Shown one piece after another: positions 49,539 to 58,699 of a stretch of 64,000 nt of DNA. Position numbers and translations under genes: made by a program. Numbering within the stretch: position 1 is the stretch's first letter; the number at the start of each line of letters is the position of its first letter. This stretch comes from Labilibaculum euxinicum (GTDB lineage Bacteria; Bacteroidota; Bacteroidia; Bacteroidales; Marinifilaceae): positions 124,001-188,000 of the forward strand of contig NZ_WTCR01000008.1 in the NCBI RefSeq assembly GCF_009795715.1, in the 5' to 3' direction. The notes under the pieces were generated by a model, which ran no database searches, had not been told where the DNA came from, and saw nothing but the letters and a program-made list of their open reading frames with translations.

Positions 49539-50402
49539 TCAGTCTTTAAGTATAGTAATGATTCTTTTCATTTCAGTCAGCCAATCTTCCGCCAAAGGAT
49601 CAATAACAACAACATCACCATCAATCTCGGCAACAATTGCTTTGGCATTCTCAACATTAAATTGTTTCTGAACAAAAACATGTTTTATACTTAATCGCTG
49701 AGCTTCCTCTACCAAATGTTTCATATGAGTTGGAGATGGCTCTTTACCATCCATCTCTACAGATATTTGATGTAAGTGATAATCTCTTGCCAAATAGGTC
49801 AAAGCTGGATGAAAAATCATAAACGACATTCCTTTTTTATTCCTAAATGAATCTTCAGCTACCTGATCTAATTCTTCTATTTCAGAAAGAAACTGCTGAT
49901 AATTTTTCTCATAAATATCCTTCTTTTCAGGAGCCATTTTAATTAGTTCCTGATACAAATTCTTGCTAAGTATTTTTACTGATTTTAGTGATGACCAAAT
50001 ATGAGGATCGATTCCACCTTCATGAAAATGATCTCCATGCTTCTCCTGACCTTTAATCAATTCAATGCCATTCGAAAGATCAATAAGTTTAATATTTTCA
50101 GTTCCTTCCAATAAATTATCCAGCCAAACAGTTTCGAAGGGAATATATCCAATTCTAAAATAAGCAATTGATTTGGCAACATCTTTCATTTGCATTGGCG
50201 TTGGCTCATAAGTTGCCGGACTGGCTCCCGGAGGAATCAAAACATTCACTTTAAAATCATCACCTGCAATCCGCTCAATGAAATATTTTTGAGGCAATAT
50301 ACTTACCGATATCAAATTTCTGTCCTTCTCGACTTTACCTGACTGACAAGACATTGTAATTCCTGCAAGCAAGACCAGAATAAATTTATTTACTAAGTTC
50401 AT
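49539..50402 (-). CDS. Metal-binding lipoprotein of the zinc/manganese ABC importer
   Basis: The protein has 287 residues; lipobox ITMSC (C19). Cluster A-I substrate-binding protein: PQKYFIERIAGDDFKVNVLIPPGASPATYEPTPMQM carries the usual start. A histidine- and acid-rich loop (QEKHGDHFHEGG) precedes the metal ligand region DPHIWSS; such His-rich loops are more typical of zinc binders (ZnuA) than of manganese ones. The HPALTYLARDYHL segment holds another ligand histidine. First gene of the operon, with a promoter and dyad just upstream. Confidence 0.93.
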   Translation of the reverse strand: MNLVNKFILVLLAGITMSCQSGKVEKDRNLISVSILPQKYFIERIAGDDFKVNVLIPPGASPATYEPTPMQMKDVAKSIAYFRIGYIPFETVWLDNLLEGTENIKLIDLSNGIELIKGQEKHGDHFHEGGIDPHIWSSLKSVKILSKNLYQELIKMAPEKKDIYEKNYQQFLSEIEELDQVAEDSFRNKKGMSFMIFHPALTYLARDYHLHQISVEMDGKEPSPTHMKHLVEEAQRLSIKHVFVQKQFNVENAKAIVAEIDGDVVVIDPLAEDWLTEMKRIITILKD

Positions 50403-50433
50403 TTCTAAGTTTTGGGGATATTGTTTTATTTAG

Positions 50434-50459
50434 ATCTACTTTAAATAACAAAAGTAGAT
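50434..50459 (-). promoter_or_regulatory. Operator dyad over the -7 box of the metal-importer operon
   Basis: ATCTACTTT (50434-50442) and AAAGTAGAT (50451-50459) are perfect 9-bp inverted arms with an 8-nt spacer. The -7 box TACTTTTG (complement 50449-50456) lies in the right arm. A repressor bound here would block transcription; a Zur-, Fur- or MntR-type metal repressor is the plausible candidate. The dyad sits 32 bp before the binding-protein start. Confidence 0.6.
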
Positions 50460-50478
50460 GTTTTTTTGTTTCCACAAA
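50449..50478 (-). promoter_or_regulatory. Promoter of the metal-importer operon
   Basis: On the minus strand, TTTG (50478-50475), 18 nt, then TACTTTTG (50456-50449). Transcription would start about 40 nt before the ATG at 50402. Confidence 0.65.
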
Positions 50479-50571
50479 GATTTTCCGTTTAAATTTTCAT
50501 TGTATATCACACAGACACCCGAATGAATTCAGAACTTGAATTTAGTGAAAACCAACTCATTTAACAAAAAA

Positions 50572-50607
50572 TGACCCGAAAGATAAATTTAATTATCTTC
50601 CGGGTCA
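50572..50607 (-). terminator. Terminator after the DUF4369-thioredoxin lipoprotein
   Basis: TGACCCGAAAGATAA (50572-50586) pairs with TTATCTTCCGGGTCA (50593-50607; one mismatch) over a 6-nt loop. On the minus strand it is followed by TTTTTTGTT. Confidence 0.8.
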
Positions 50608-50631
50608 AAAATGCTTTTATTTATTAAAAAC

Positions 50632-51726
50632 CTACTGAACCAATTTCTCAATGGCTGCTTTTAATTCCTCACCTCTTAGATTTTTTGCCACAATAACTCC
50701 GTTTTGATCAACGATTACTGTAGCTGGAATTCCACTAATACCATATAATTTAGCGGCAGAAGATTCCCAACCTTTCAAATCAGATACATGATTCCAAACT
50801 AATCCATCGTCTTCAATCGCTTTTAACCATTTTTCTTTCTTATCATCTAAAGACACACCTAAAATCTCAACTCCCTTAGGATGAAGCTCTGTATACATCT
50901 TAACCACATTAGGATTTTCTCCTCTGCAAGGTCCACACCATGATGCCCAAAAGTCAATTACAACAACCTTACCTTTAAAAGAAGATAAGCTAAGTGGTTT
51001 TCCTTCTGTGGTATTCAAAGTAAAATCAGGAGCAGGTTGCCCAACAGTAACTTTTTTCAACACCTCAATCTTATCCTTAAGCAATCCTGCGTAAGATGAT
51101 TTAAGAGCGTTCTCACCTAACACAGCGTAAACTTCTTCCATTTCGGCAGCTTCAAGCGGAAATGCAATTCTGTACGCAACGAATGCTGCCGCTGCAGTGT
51201 TTCCATTCAACTTTAAAAATTCCTTACTTGCAGTAAATTTATCAGCTTCTGATTTATTAAATTCTGCTTCGATAGAATCCATAGCAACCTGATTCTTTAC
51301 TTCCGCTGCTTTTTGATATTCAGAGTATAAAGCTTGTTGTTTTTCCTGAAATCCTTTCTGTAACGCACCAAAATTTGTTAAAACATCTTGATTTAAAGAA
51401 CCTGTAACCTTAGCTTCCCTTAAGTTTTCAACATTAGCATCAACAGTAATTGCTGTATTCTCAAGAAACAATTGAATTGCGCCTCGCTGTCCCTCCAGTT
51501 CAATGTAGTAAAGATCCGGAGATGCAACAGTTCCCTCGAAAGAAAAACCTGTTGCGGTCATTACTGTTGAATCAGTTTTCACCAATTTATTATCCTGAAG
51601 TTTAGAAAGATAAACTTTCCCCTCAGTCATACCTTCAACTTTCCCAGTTAATTTGTACTGATCTTTAGATGTACAAGAGCCTAAAAAAAGGCCAATCGCT
51701 GCAATTGCGATAAAAATTTTCTTCAT
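50632..51726 (-). CDS. DUF4369-thioredoxin (TlpA) lipoprotein
   Basis: The protein has 364 residues; lipobox FLGSC (C18). Residues of about 22-115 are a DUF4369 beta domain (KLTGKVEGMTEGKVYLSK), then a helical linker rich in Glu and Gln, then a thioredoxin fold from about 225 with WASWCGPCRGEN; the cysteines are near 264 and 267. Bacteroidota carry many of these envelope thiol oxidoreductases, whose substrates are generally unknown. CGPC is the reducing type. Monocistronic with a downstream terminator. Confidence 0.92.
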   Translation of the reverse strand: MKKIFIAIAAIGLFLGSCTSKDQYKLTGKVEGMTEGKVYLSKLQDNKLVKTDSTVMTATGFSFEGTVASPDLYYIELEGQRGAIQLFLENTAITVDANVENLREAKVTGSLNQDVLTNFGALQKGFQEKQQALYSEYQKAAEVKNQVAMDSIEAEFNKSEADKFTASKEFLKLNGNTAAAAFVAYRIAFPLEAAEMEEVYAVLGENALKSSYAGLLKDKIEVLKKVTVGQPAPDFTLNTTEGKPLSLSSFKGKVVVIDFWASWCGPCRGENPNVVKMYTELHPKGVEILGVSLDDKKEKWLKAIEDDGLVWNHVSDLKGWESSAAKLYGISGIPATVIVDQNGVIVAKNLRGEELKAAIEKLVQ

Positions 51727-51817
51727 GTGATTAAGTATTTTGATCTGTTTTTTTATTAGACATTAAAACTACCAAATAAAACAATAAAAAGAAAAGTTTT
51801 TCAGTAAACCAAGTGCT

Positions 51818-52945
51818 TTATTCTTTATTATTTACATCACTAAAATAAGCATCCAATAGTTTGTGTGCCGCAACAAAAGAGCTCATCTCATCCTTCAAAA
51901 CCTTCTTCTCAAAATCAGGAATTTGCCCTTTTATTGATTCTAAATGATAAAACCTATCACGTAACTGTTCATTAATAGTTTCATACATCCAATATTTAGC
52001 CTGTTCGCTTCTTCGCTGATCAAAGTATCCATTTTGCTGCGTATGACTGCAATACTCCAAAATATTATCCCAAATCGCATCAATACCGGTTTTCTCGATA
52101 GACGAACAAGTAAGAACTTTAGGAATCCACCCCGAAGGTGATTGAGGAAATAGATGCAGGGCATTTTCGAATTGAACTCTTGCCAATTGAGCTTTGTGAA
52201 TATTATTCCCATCAGCCTTATTAATGCTGATCGCATCGGCCATCTCCATAATTCCCCGCTTAATTCCCTGCAATTCATCACCGGCACCGGCAATTTTAAT
52301 CAGTAAAAAGAAATCTACCATAGAATGTACAGCTGTTTCGGACTGTCCTACACCAACTGTTTCGATCAAAATTGTATCGAAACCAGCGGCTTCACAAAGA
52401 ATTAAACTTTCGCGGGTTTTACGTGCAACTCCACCCAAAGATCCGGCCGAAGGTGAAGGCCGGATATAAGCTTTGGGATCAACAGCCAACTCTTCCATTC
52501 GCGTTTTATCTCCCAAAATACTCCCCTTGCTCCTTTCACTACTTGGATCAATTGCCAATACTGCCAATTTATGCCCATGTCCAGTTACATGTTTTCCAAA
52601 TGCTTCAATAAAGGTACTTTTCCCCGCTCCAGGAACTCCTGTTACTCCAATCCTGACGGACTTTCCAGAATAAGGCAAACACCTTTCAATAATCTCCTGA
52701 GCTACGGACTGATGTTCATGTTTTGAACTTTCGATAAGAGTTATTGCCTGACTTAACATCCCAATATTCCCATCTAAAATTCCCTGCACATAATCCTCAA
52801 CAGAATGTTTTTTACGCTTATTCATGATAAGCCTTTCTGCGATCTTTGGATTAATAGACGGTGGTTTACTTATCCCTTTGTTTACTTTGAGCGCCTTGTA
52901 ATCAGGTGCATTTTCGATATGATCTCTTTTATTTTTATCTGTCAT
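51818..52945 (-). CDS. meaB: Methylmalonyl-CoA mutase-associated GTPase MeaB
   Basis: G3E-family GTPase that chaperones cobalamin into methylmalonyl-CoA mutase and protects it from inactivation. 375 residues; P-loop GVPGAGKSTFIEAFG near 100, switch region LIETVGVGQSE, base-recognition NKADGNN and the KVLTCSS motif. The N-terminal extension (PPSINPKIAERLIMNKRKKHSVEDYV) is family-typical. The mutase genes (mutA/mutB) are not in the window. Monocistronic. Confidence 0.96.
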   Translation of the reverse strand: MTDKNKRDHIENAPDYKALKVNKGISKPPSINPKIAERLIMNKRKKHSVEDYVQGILDGNIGMLSQAITLIESSKHEHQSVAQEIIERCLPYSGKSVRIGVTGVPGAGKSTFIEAFGKHVTGHGHKLAVLAIDPSSERSKGSILGDKTRMEELAVDPKAYIRPSPSAGSLGGVARKTRESLILCEAAGFDTILIETVGVGQSETAVHSMVDFFLLIKIAGAGDELQGIKRGIMEMADAISINKADGNNIHKAQLARVQFENALHLFPQSPSGWIPKVLTCSSIEKTGIDAIWDNILEYCSHTQQNGYFDQRRSEQAKYWMYETINEQLRDRFYHLESIKGQIPDFEKKVLKDEMSSFVAAHKLLDAYFSDVNNKE

Positions 52946-53045
52946 GACAAGAAATTTCCTTTCGTTTCTGTTTGCGAAGTTATAAATTTACAAAGTAATG
53001 ATTTAGTAAACATCATGAAAAGTGCATATGTTTGTCAGCAACAAA

Positions 53046-53073
53046 AAAGGCTTTTCCTGATGGAAAAGCCTTT
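53046..53073. terminator. Hairpin between meaB and the DUF1573 gene
   Basis: AAAGGCTTTTCC (53046-53057) and GGAAAAGCCTTT (53062-53073) form a 12-bp stem with a TGAT loop. It lies 130 bp beyond the stop of the DUF1573 gene on the minus strand, followed there by TTTG. Confidence 0.65.
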
Positions 53074-53202
53074 CATATGGTTATAATTTGTTTTTAGTTG
53101 CTATATAGTCACGAAAGCTCGGAATTACCATTCTGGAATCATCCCTCTGTGTGTCAAAACACCTTTGCATGGACGTTTCACAACTTAATTTTAGAATCTC
53201 GC

Positions 53203-54303
53203 TTAATTCGTTTTAGGCATTACAACATTTCCCGAAATACGAAGTTTTACTTCCGAATCAACAGGGTCGTTAGTAATCACAGTGATCATTTTATTTTGAC
53301 GGCCTCTTTTTCCTCTGGAATTAAATACCACTTTAATTTCCGATGCTTCACCTGCTTTAACAATCTTAGTGCTCGGGGCAATAGCTGTACATCCGCATGA
53401 AGCTTTGGTTTTTCTGATAATCAAATCAGATTTACCCATATTCTTCATTGTGAAAGAATATTCTGCTTTTTCACCTTGAGTTAATTCTCCAAAATCAAAT
53501 ACATCCTTTACAAATTCAACTTTTGGAGAATTAGCTAATTCCGATTTCGATAAACTTGAAAAATCCTCAACCAAATTAGCACTAACAGTTAGCCGGTTAC
53601 CCGATTTATATTCCTGATTGATTAAAACATCTAAATAATCGATCACAAATCCCCAGTCATTTTTCTTGCTGGCATCGTAAGTCGCAATAATCTGACCCTT
53701 TTGTTTTGGTTGCAATGTTTCAGGAACCATCTTCAAAGATAAATGAGCAGGTACTCTTTTAAATCCAATACTTATTGGTTTGTCACTATCATTATAAACT
53801 TCCATTGAAGCATCTTTTACCTCTGTATTTTTCACTTTAGTAAAAGAAAGATGATTGTTCTGCAAACGCAGTCCATCCATTTCTCTTGGATACAAATCAG
53901 CCACAGTTTTTTCTCTGGCAATTACATTACCACTAATTCTTAATATAGTAATTGCTGGATTCGTATTTGCAGTTATCGTTATCGACTTATTGAATGGCCC
54001 CGGACGATTCTTAGGATCAAAAGTTGCTTTCACAAAGCCTTTCTGTCCCGGCGCAACAGGTTCCTTACTCCATTCCGGAGATGTACATCCGCAGGAGGAC
54101 CGTACCTGGTTAATAATAACCGGCTGATTTCCGGTATTAATAAATTCGAACGAGTAAGATGTTAATCCATCTTCTTCCTTAAAAGTCTTGAAATCGTACT
54201 CCTTTGTGTCAAATTTCATTACTGGCGCAGCATCCTGAGCAGACACAGACAATGTGCTTCCTAGAATAGCAACAACCAACAAATAAAATACTTTTCTACT
54301 CAT
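53203..54303 (-). CDS. DUF1573-domain secreted protein
   Basis: The protein has 366 residues. Signal peptide ends LSVSAQ. Two DUF1573-type Ig-like domains (about 28-130 and 255-360) each carry the family signature: YSFEFINTGNQPVIINQVRSSCGCTSPEW (C71, C73) and YSFTMKNMGKSDLIIRKTKASCGCTAIAPS (cysteines near 302-304). A middle beta domain separates them. The two CGC sites may bind metal or each other. DUF1573 proteins are common, exported and of unknown function in Bacteroidota. Monocistronic. Confidence 0.93.
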   Translation of the reverse strand: MSRKVFYLLVVAILGSTLSVSAQDAAPVMKFDTKEYDFKTFKEEDGLTSYSFEFINTGNQPVIINQVRSSCGCTSPEWSKEPVAPGQKGFVKATFDPKNRPGPFNKSITITANTNPAITILRISGNVIAREKTVADLYPREMDGLRLQNNHLSFTKVKNTEVKDASMEVYNDSDKPISIGFKRVPAHLSLKMVPETLQPKQKGQIIATYDASKKNDWGFVIDYLDVLINQEYKSGNRLTVSANLVEDFSSLSKSELANSPKVEFVKDVFDFGELTQGEKAEYSFTMKNMGKSDLIIRKTKASCGCTAIAPSTKIVKAGEASEIKVVFNSRGKRGRQNKMITVITNDPVDSEVKLRISGNVVMPKTN

Positions 54304-54731
54304 AACAATTAATTATTTTAATTTACAATGATCTTGTATATTACGGCAAACAATTTAAAGAGTTCAAAAAATCCTTGAAAATTTAGCCAAACAAACAAAA
54401 TTAATTATTTTTCACTAAAAGAAAACCTAAATATCGTTAAATAGTTGTTAAGTCAAATCAAAAGGCAACCATAACATATTTTCTATTTATTTTTCAAGAT
54501 TATGGATACTAAAATATTAGTGAATTTCTTCAGTATCCAAAAACAAAAACCGAACCAAGTTTATCTGTTCAAAATTATTTTCTTTCAAAATTGCTTACCT
54601 TTCTATCTGTTGTAACTATTTAGTAGATTTGTGTTTGATTGAGGTGAGATTTCAAATACCTAAATATTACCACGCGACACTAATCAACCAAACAAGAAAT
54701 TGATTTGAAGTAAATTAACCAATAACCACAA
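54304..54731. other. 428-bp divergent intergenic region
   Basis: It separates the DUF1573 gene from the M20 gene. A -7 box TAATTTTG for the minus-strand gene (complement 54396-54403) and TAGATTTG for the plus-strand gene (54624-54631) are visible. The rest is AT-rich without a coding frame. Confidence 0.55.
54624..54631 (+). promoter_or_regulatory. -7 box of the M20 amidohydrolase gene
   Basis: TAGATTTG is an exact -7 consensus; no good -33 element was found upstream. The leader would be about 94 nt. Confidence 0.4.
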
Positions 54732-55913
54732 ATGACAAAACTAAAAACCAAAATATTAGCATTCTCAGAACAGATTAATGATGAAATAAAAGAAATAAGA
54801 GCTCATCTGCACGCTCATCCTGAACTTTCTTTCGAAGAATTTGAAACATCTAAATTTATTCAAAATTATTTGAGTGAGTTAGGAGTTCCCTATAAGTATG
54901 GCTTTGTCAAAACCGGTATTGTTGGGAAAATTGAAGGAAAAAACCCTGCTAAGAAGGTTATTGCACTTCGTTCTGATATGGATGCCTTGCCCATTAATGA
55001 AAATCCGGATAATAAATACTGCTCTCGTAACAAAGGTGTTATGCATGCCTGCGGACACGACATGCACATGGCGAGTCTGCTTGGAACAGCCAAAATCCTA
55101 TCGGAATTCAAAAGTGAATGGGAAGGTACTATTTTACTGATTTTTCAGCCTGGAGAAGAGTTATTACCTGGTGGTGCCAAATTAATGATGGAAGAAGGAG
55201 CTTTACAACCTGAGCCGGAATGGATAATTGGTCAGCACGTTTTACCGGATATGCCTGCTGGAACTATAGGATTTAGATCTGGTATGTATATGGCATCCGG
55301 TGATGAAATATATCTTACCGTTAAAGGCAAAGGCGGACATGCCGCCATGCCACACAAATGCACAGATACAATTCTTATAGCCTCCCATATAATTGTAGCA
55401 TTGCAGCAAATTGTCAGCCGCCATTGCGATGCAAGAATCCCAACCGTGCTTTCTTTCGGAAAAATGATTGCTGACGGAGCGACCAACATCATTCCGGATG
55501 AAGTGAAAATAGAAGGAACTTTTCGTACCATGAATGAAGAATGGAGAGCTAAGGCCAAACAATTAATTGCAGACATAGCTCAATCAACAGCCAAAGGAAT
55601 GGGTGCGGTATGCGAAGTAGACATTCGTCATGGCTATCCATTTTTAGTCAACCACGAAGACCTCACTCATGAAGCTAAAATAAATGCGATTGAATTACTG
55701 GGCGAAGAAAAAGTTGTAAATATGGATATTAGAATGACCACCGAAGACTTTGGCTTCTATTCACAGAAATATCCTGTTACTTTTTATCGTTTTGGAGTCC
55801 AATCGGAAAAAAACGGCTCTTTGCACACTTCAACTTTCGAAGCAAATGATGATTCTTTACGAACATCAATGAGTACAATGGCGTGGTTAGCGATTTCATA
55901 TTTAAACAAATAG
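54732..55913 (+). CDS. M20-family amidohydrolase (N-acyl-amino-acid hydrolase)
   Basis: The protein has 393 residues. Metal ligands of the M20D group: MHACGHDMHMA (about 103-113; the histidines and aspartate), QPGEELLPGGA, and the later IGQHVLPDMPAGT and SSDGL-like TTEDFGFYSQKYP regions. The conserved cysteine in MHACGHD replaces one metal-bridging residue, as in IAA-amino-acid and hippurate hydrolases. It deacylates N-acyl amino acids. Monocistronic. Confidence 0.94.
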   Translation: MTKLKTKILAFSEQINDEIKEIRAHLHAHPELSFEEFETSKFIQNYLSELGVPYKYGFVKTGIVGKIEGKNPAKKVIALRSDMDALPINENPDNKYCSRNKGVMHACGHDMHMASLLGTAKILSEFKSEWEGTILLIFQPGEELLPGGAKLMMEEGALQPEPEWIIGQHVLPDMPAGTIGFRSGMYMASGDEIYLTVKGKGGHAAMPHKCTDTILIASHIIVALQQIVSRHCDARIPTVLSFGKMIADGATNIIPDEVKIEGTFRTMNEEWRAKAKQLIADIAQSTAKGMGAVCEVDIRHGYPFLVNHEDLTHEAKINAIELLGEEKVVNMDIRMTTEDFGFYSQKYPVTFYRFGVQSEKNGSLHTSTFEANDDSLRTSMSTMAWLAISYLNK

Positions 55914-56052
55914 TTCTCGTAATAAGCTAAAATCAACCAATTAAAAAAACAAACATCTTTAATTCTGCACAATAGAGAGTGCAAATTATTTACCTAAGCT
56001 TATTCTTCATTATTTAATCTGTTTCAAAATAATATAATTCTCGGCGAAATTG

Positions 56053-56083
56053 TTTCTCCATTAAAAATATGATATTACATTTG
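56053..56083 (+). promoter_or_regulatory. Promoter of the ferredoxin gene
   Basis: TTTC (56053-56056), 19 nt, then TACATTTG (56076-56083). Transcription would start about 25 nt before the ATG at 56115. Confidence 0.6.
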
Positions 56084-56114
56084 TGATAGTATTAACACTA
56101 AAAATTTAAAGAAA

Positions 56115-56285
56115 ATGGCTTACGTAATTAACGACGACTGTATTTCTTGCGGTTCTTGCGAAGGAGAATGTCCTGTTGAAGCAATTTCTATGGGTGATGA
56201 GCATTATGTAATCGACGCTGATCTTTGTACTGATTGTGGTACTTGCGTTGACGCTTGTCCTGTGGAAGCTATTCACGCAGAATAA
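56115..56285 (+). CDS. Bacterial 2[4Fe-4S] ferredoxin, 56 residues
   Basis: The gene begins at ATG 56115 and is 56 codons plus stop. Two CxxCxxCxxxCP motifs are complete: CISCGSCEGECP and CTDCGTCVDACP, each followed by VEAI. This is the clostridial-type low-potential ferredoxin that carries electrons for oxidoreductases such as pyruvate:ferredoxin oxidoreductase. It is acidic apart from a few residues (DDC, GDEH, DADLC). Its own promoter and terminator make it a single-gene unit. Confidence 0.97.
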   Translation: MAYVINDDCISCGSCEGECPVEAISMGDEHYVIDADLCTDCGTCVDACPVEAIHAE

Positions 56286-56303
56286 TCGTAATTTAGCGAT
56301 ATT

Positions 56304-56334
56304 AAAAAGCCAGTGAGATAATCACTGGCTTTTT
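56304..56334. terminator. Bidirectional terminator after the ferredoxin gene
   Basis: AAAAAGCCAGTGA (56304-56316) and TCACTGGCTTTTT (56322-56334) form a 13-bp stem with a 5-nt loop. It reaches the stop codon of the opposite-strand cyclo-ligase gene. Confidence 0.9.
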
Positions 56335-56891
56335 TATTGAAATACAATTTCATCCATTTTAATATCATGCTCATCAATTGGTACATGATCCAAAATCTGG
56401 AAATCGAAACAAATACCAACCTTAAAAGAACTTAACGACTGTAACAACCTGTCGTAATAGGCTTTTCCTCTACCCATCCTATTCTTTTCCCGATCAAAAG
56501 CAATTCCAGGAATCAAAATCAGATCAATTTCGTCCTCATTCATAAACACAGCCCCCTCAGGTTCAGGAATCCCATAATGTTCACCTTCTATCAGCTGATC
56601 CGCTCCTTCAAAAAGTTTCAAATCCAATGTTTCTCCTTTTACACTAGGCAAAATCACTTTTTTCTCGTTGGCCCATTTGCAAACAAAATCGTGAGTATAA
56701 ACCTCATCCTTCATCGACCAGTAAAGCATTACTGTTTTGGCTTGGATAAATTCCGGAAGCTGTTCCAAACGTTTCAAAATAGGTAAGCTCAACTCTTTTT
56801 TCTGCTCAAAAGAATAATTTTGCTTTACAGCTCTTATCTCCTTTCGGATTCTTGCTTTTTCCTCTTCAATATTTCGTTTTAACACACTCAT
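56334..56891 (-). CDS. 5-formyltetrahydrofolate cyclo-ligase
   Basis: The protein has 185 residues. Converts 5-formyl-THF to 5,10-methenyl-THF with ATP. Family features: R and K in the N-terminal EEKARIRKEIRAVKQNYS, the folate-binding central region (LMLYWSMKDEVYTHDFV), and MGRGKAYYDRLL near 138-149, the usual GxGxGYYDR site. Last gene of a three-gene operon behind gldB and the nitrilase-like gene; 9 bp from the previous stop. Confidence 0.94.
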   Translation of the reverse strand: MSVLKRNIEEEKARIRKEIRAVKQNYSFEQKKELSLPILKRLEQLPEFIQAKTVMLYWSMKDEVYTHDFVCKWANEKKVILPSVKGETLDLKLFEGADQLIEGEHYGIPEPEGAVFMNEDEIDLILIPGIAFDREKNRMGRGKAYYDRLLQSLSSFKVGICFDFQILDHVPIDEHDIKMDEIVFQ

Positions 56892-56900
56892 TTCTGGCTC

Positions 56901-57674
56901 TTATTCATAAATATCAGTTCTTCTATCTTTAAAAACATCATTGTTCTTCGTAATCATTTTATCTCTGGACAATTTCGGATCAATATCAACAAACAAAATC
57001 TGCTCCAGCTTATCAGCTTTAGCAAGAACTTCTCCTCTTGGATTCACAATAATAGACTGACCTGTGAAAGAAAGTTCTTTTTCCGTTCCAATTCGATTTG
57101 CTGTGGCAATAAAAATTCTGTTCACCAATGCATAGGAAGGAATTACAGATTGTGCATATGGCAATACCAAATTTGAAGGATGAAGAATTAAATCGACTCC
57201 CTGCAAAGCTAATTTACGCCAAACTTCAGGAAACATCCAATCGAAACAAACCAGGATTCCTATTTTAACATCATCAACAATAAAAACAGGAAGACCTAAA
57301 TTTCCTTTCTCGAAAATATTTTTTTCATTCATGAACAAATGAAGTTTCCGATAGGTTCCAACAAGCCCTGTTGCATTCATCAAAACAGCTGAATTATACA
57401 ATTGATCACCATCCTTCTCAGAAAATCCAGTGGCAACGGTAAAATTATACTGCATGCACGATTCCTGAATAAAATCAAGAAAAACACTGTCATTTACTGT
57501 TTCCGACAGCTCAAAAGCTTCTTCTTTCGAATCGAAATTATAGCCGGTATTGGCCAGTTCCGGAAGAACAACTAAATCGGCTTCTTTTGCTCTAAATAAC
57601 AATACCTTTAAAGACTCTATCGTTGATTTCAGATCACCAAAGACAGGTGCAAATTGAATCAAAGCTATTTTCAT
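56901..57674 (-). CDS. Nitrilase-superfamily carbon-nitrogen hydrolase
   Basis: The protein has 257 residues. Triad readable at E39 (VVLPELANTGY), K110 (YRKLHLF) and C143 (LVCFDWMFPEVWR). The short length and single domain are those of general amidohydrolases such as omega-amidase-like enzymes; the substrate is not defined. Second gene of the operon, 11 bp after gldB. Confidence 0.92.
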   Translation of the reverse strand: MKIALIQFAPVFGDLKSTIESLKVLLFRAKEADLVVLPELANTGYNFDSKEEAFELSETVNDSVFLDFIQESCMQYNFTVATGFSEKDGDQLYNSAVLMNATGLVGTYRKLHLFMNEKNIFEKGNLGLPVFIVDDVKIGILVCFDWMFPEVWRKLALQGVDLILHPSNLVLPYAQSVIPSYALVNRIFIATANRIGTEKELSFTGQSIIVNPRGEVLAKADKLEQILFVDIDPKLSRDKMITKNNDVFKDRRTDIYE

Positions 57675-57685
57675 TTTTGATCATT

Positions 57686-58699
57686 TTAAGGCTGATAAGC
57701 AGATTCCCGTAAGATTGCAGCATAATCTTTATTAGTCATTAACTGATTTATAGTTACCTCGGGATGTTTTGCCATGTATTCTTTTACAATTTGCCATCCA
57801 ATCCAAATACCGGTTCTGGAAGGTGATTCCTGTGGCATTCCCGGAGTAAAAGGCCCATCGTTTATATACTTAATTACTGTGCGGTATTCGCTTGTAAACA
57901 AATGTTTTTGCTCAATAATATATCCCCACATCAACTCATCATTCTCCTCACACCACTCCAATTCATTTTGCGAATATTTCATCACATCGGCCTCACTCTT
58001 TTGGGGCATCATGGCTTGTAAAAAGTATCTTATTTTTCCCTGATAAATCATATTGCTGATTAAATCATCTTTTAGCGGAGTAAAAGGAAATTCAGTTAAA
58101 GCGTAAGCAAGCACAACATCCTGAACAATTCTTTCAGGAATCATATTTTCTCTTGCATACATTGGCGTTCCCAAATAGGAATAAAATGCACAATCTTTTC
58201 CCAAATACTTATCCAAGCTTATTCCAATCAAATTTTGGGCAACAACAATCGACTGATTAAATCCTGAAATTTGAGAATAACAATTTGGGATCTGCTTTTC
58301 CGGAAAATAGTACTTTAAATATTTAAAAGCATTTGTCAATTCCTTTTCTTCTTTATCCAGAGTCGGAAACTTTTTTGCAACGCTATCAGCAACCTGGTTC
58401 ATTGTTGAATCAGTTAAAAACTTATTCAAATAAACCATATAATCAGAATCATCTGAATCTCCCAGACCAATCACTTTATTACTATACAATTGCAATACAT
58501 CAGGATATTGCTGTCTTAACTTATTTAAATCTGATTCCTGTTTTACCGCGAAAAGCTCTTGCTCAAATCTTTGAATTTTCACTTCCAAATCAATATTTGA
58601 AACATCAGGACTTTTAGTGTCCAAATTACATGAAAAAAGAAAACCCAGCAACAAGATTAAAATACTCGCACTTGTATTTTTGTAGTGATTTAACTGCAT
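57686..58699 (-). CDS. gldB: GldB-like gliding-motility lipoprotein
   Basis: The protein has 337 residues; lipobox FLFSC (C24). The body resembles the GldB family, with KIQRFEQELFAV, LRQQYPDVLQLYSN near the N-terminus and the conserved DKYLGKDCAFY...ILMPERIVQDVV and ITxGPFTPGMPQESPSRTGIWIGWQIVKEYM motifs. In Flavobacterium GldB is needed for gliding, but the family is widespread in non-gliding Bacteroidota, so no motility can be inferred. nadE sits divergently next door, an arrangement often seen near gldB. Confidence 0.9.
   Translation of the reverse strand: MQLNHYKNTSASILILLLGFLFSCNLDTKSPDVSNIDLEVKIQRFEQELFAVKQESDLNKLRQQYPDVLQLYSNKVIGLGDSDDSDYMVYLNKFLTDSTMNQVADSVAKKFPTLDKEEKELTNAFKYLKYYFPEKQIPNCYSQISGFNQSIVVAQNLIGISLDKYLGKDCAFYSYLGTPMYARENMIPERIVQDVVLAYALTEFPFTPLKDDLISNMIYQGKIRYFLQAMMPQKSEADVMKYSQNELEWCEENDELMWGYIIEQKHLFTSEYRTVIKYINDGPFTPGMPQESPSRTGIWIGWQIVKEYMAKHPEVTINQLMTNKDYAAILRESAYQP

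Noticed and set aside
53098-53400. 100-codon plus-strand frame
   Set aside because: It overlaps the end of the DUF1573 gene in antisense, has a biased composition, and ends without any recognisable motif.
54304-54731. Riboswitch upstream of the M20 gene
   Set aside because: No recognised aptamer core; only AT-rich sequence and simple promoter boxes.
54879-55576. Several minus-strand frames of 62-114 codons
   Set aside because: They are shadows of the M20 gene, whose metal-binding motifs decide the strand.
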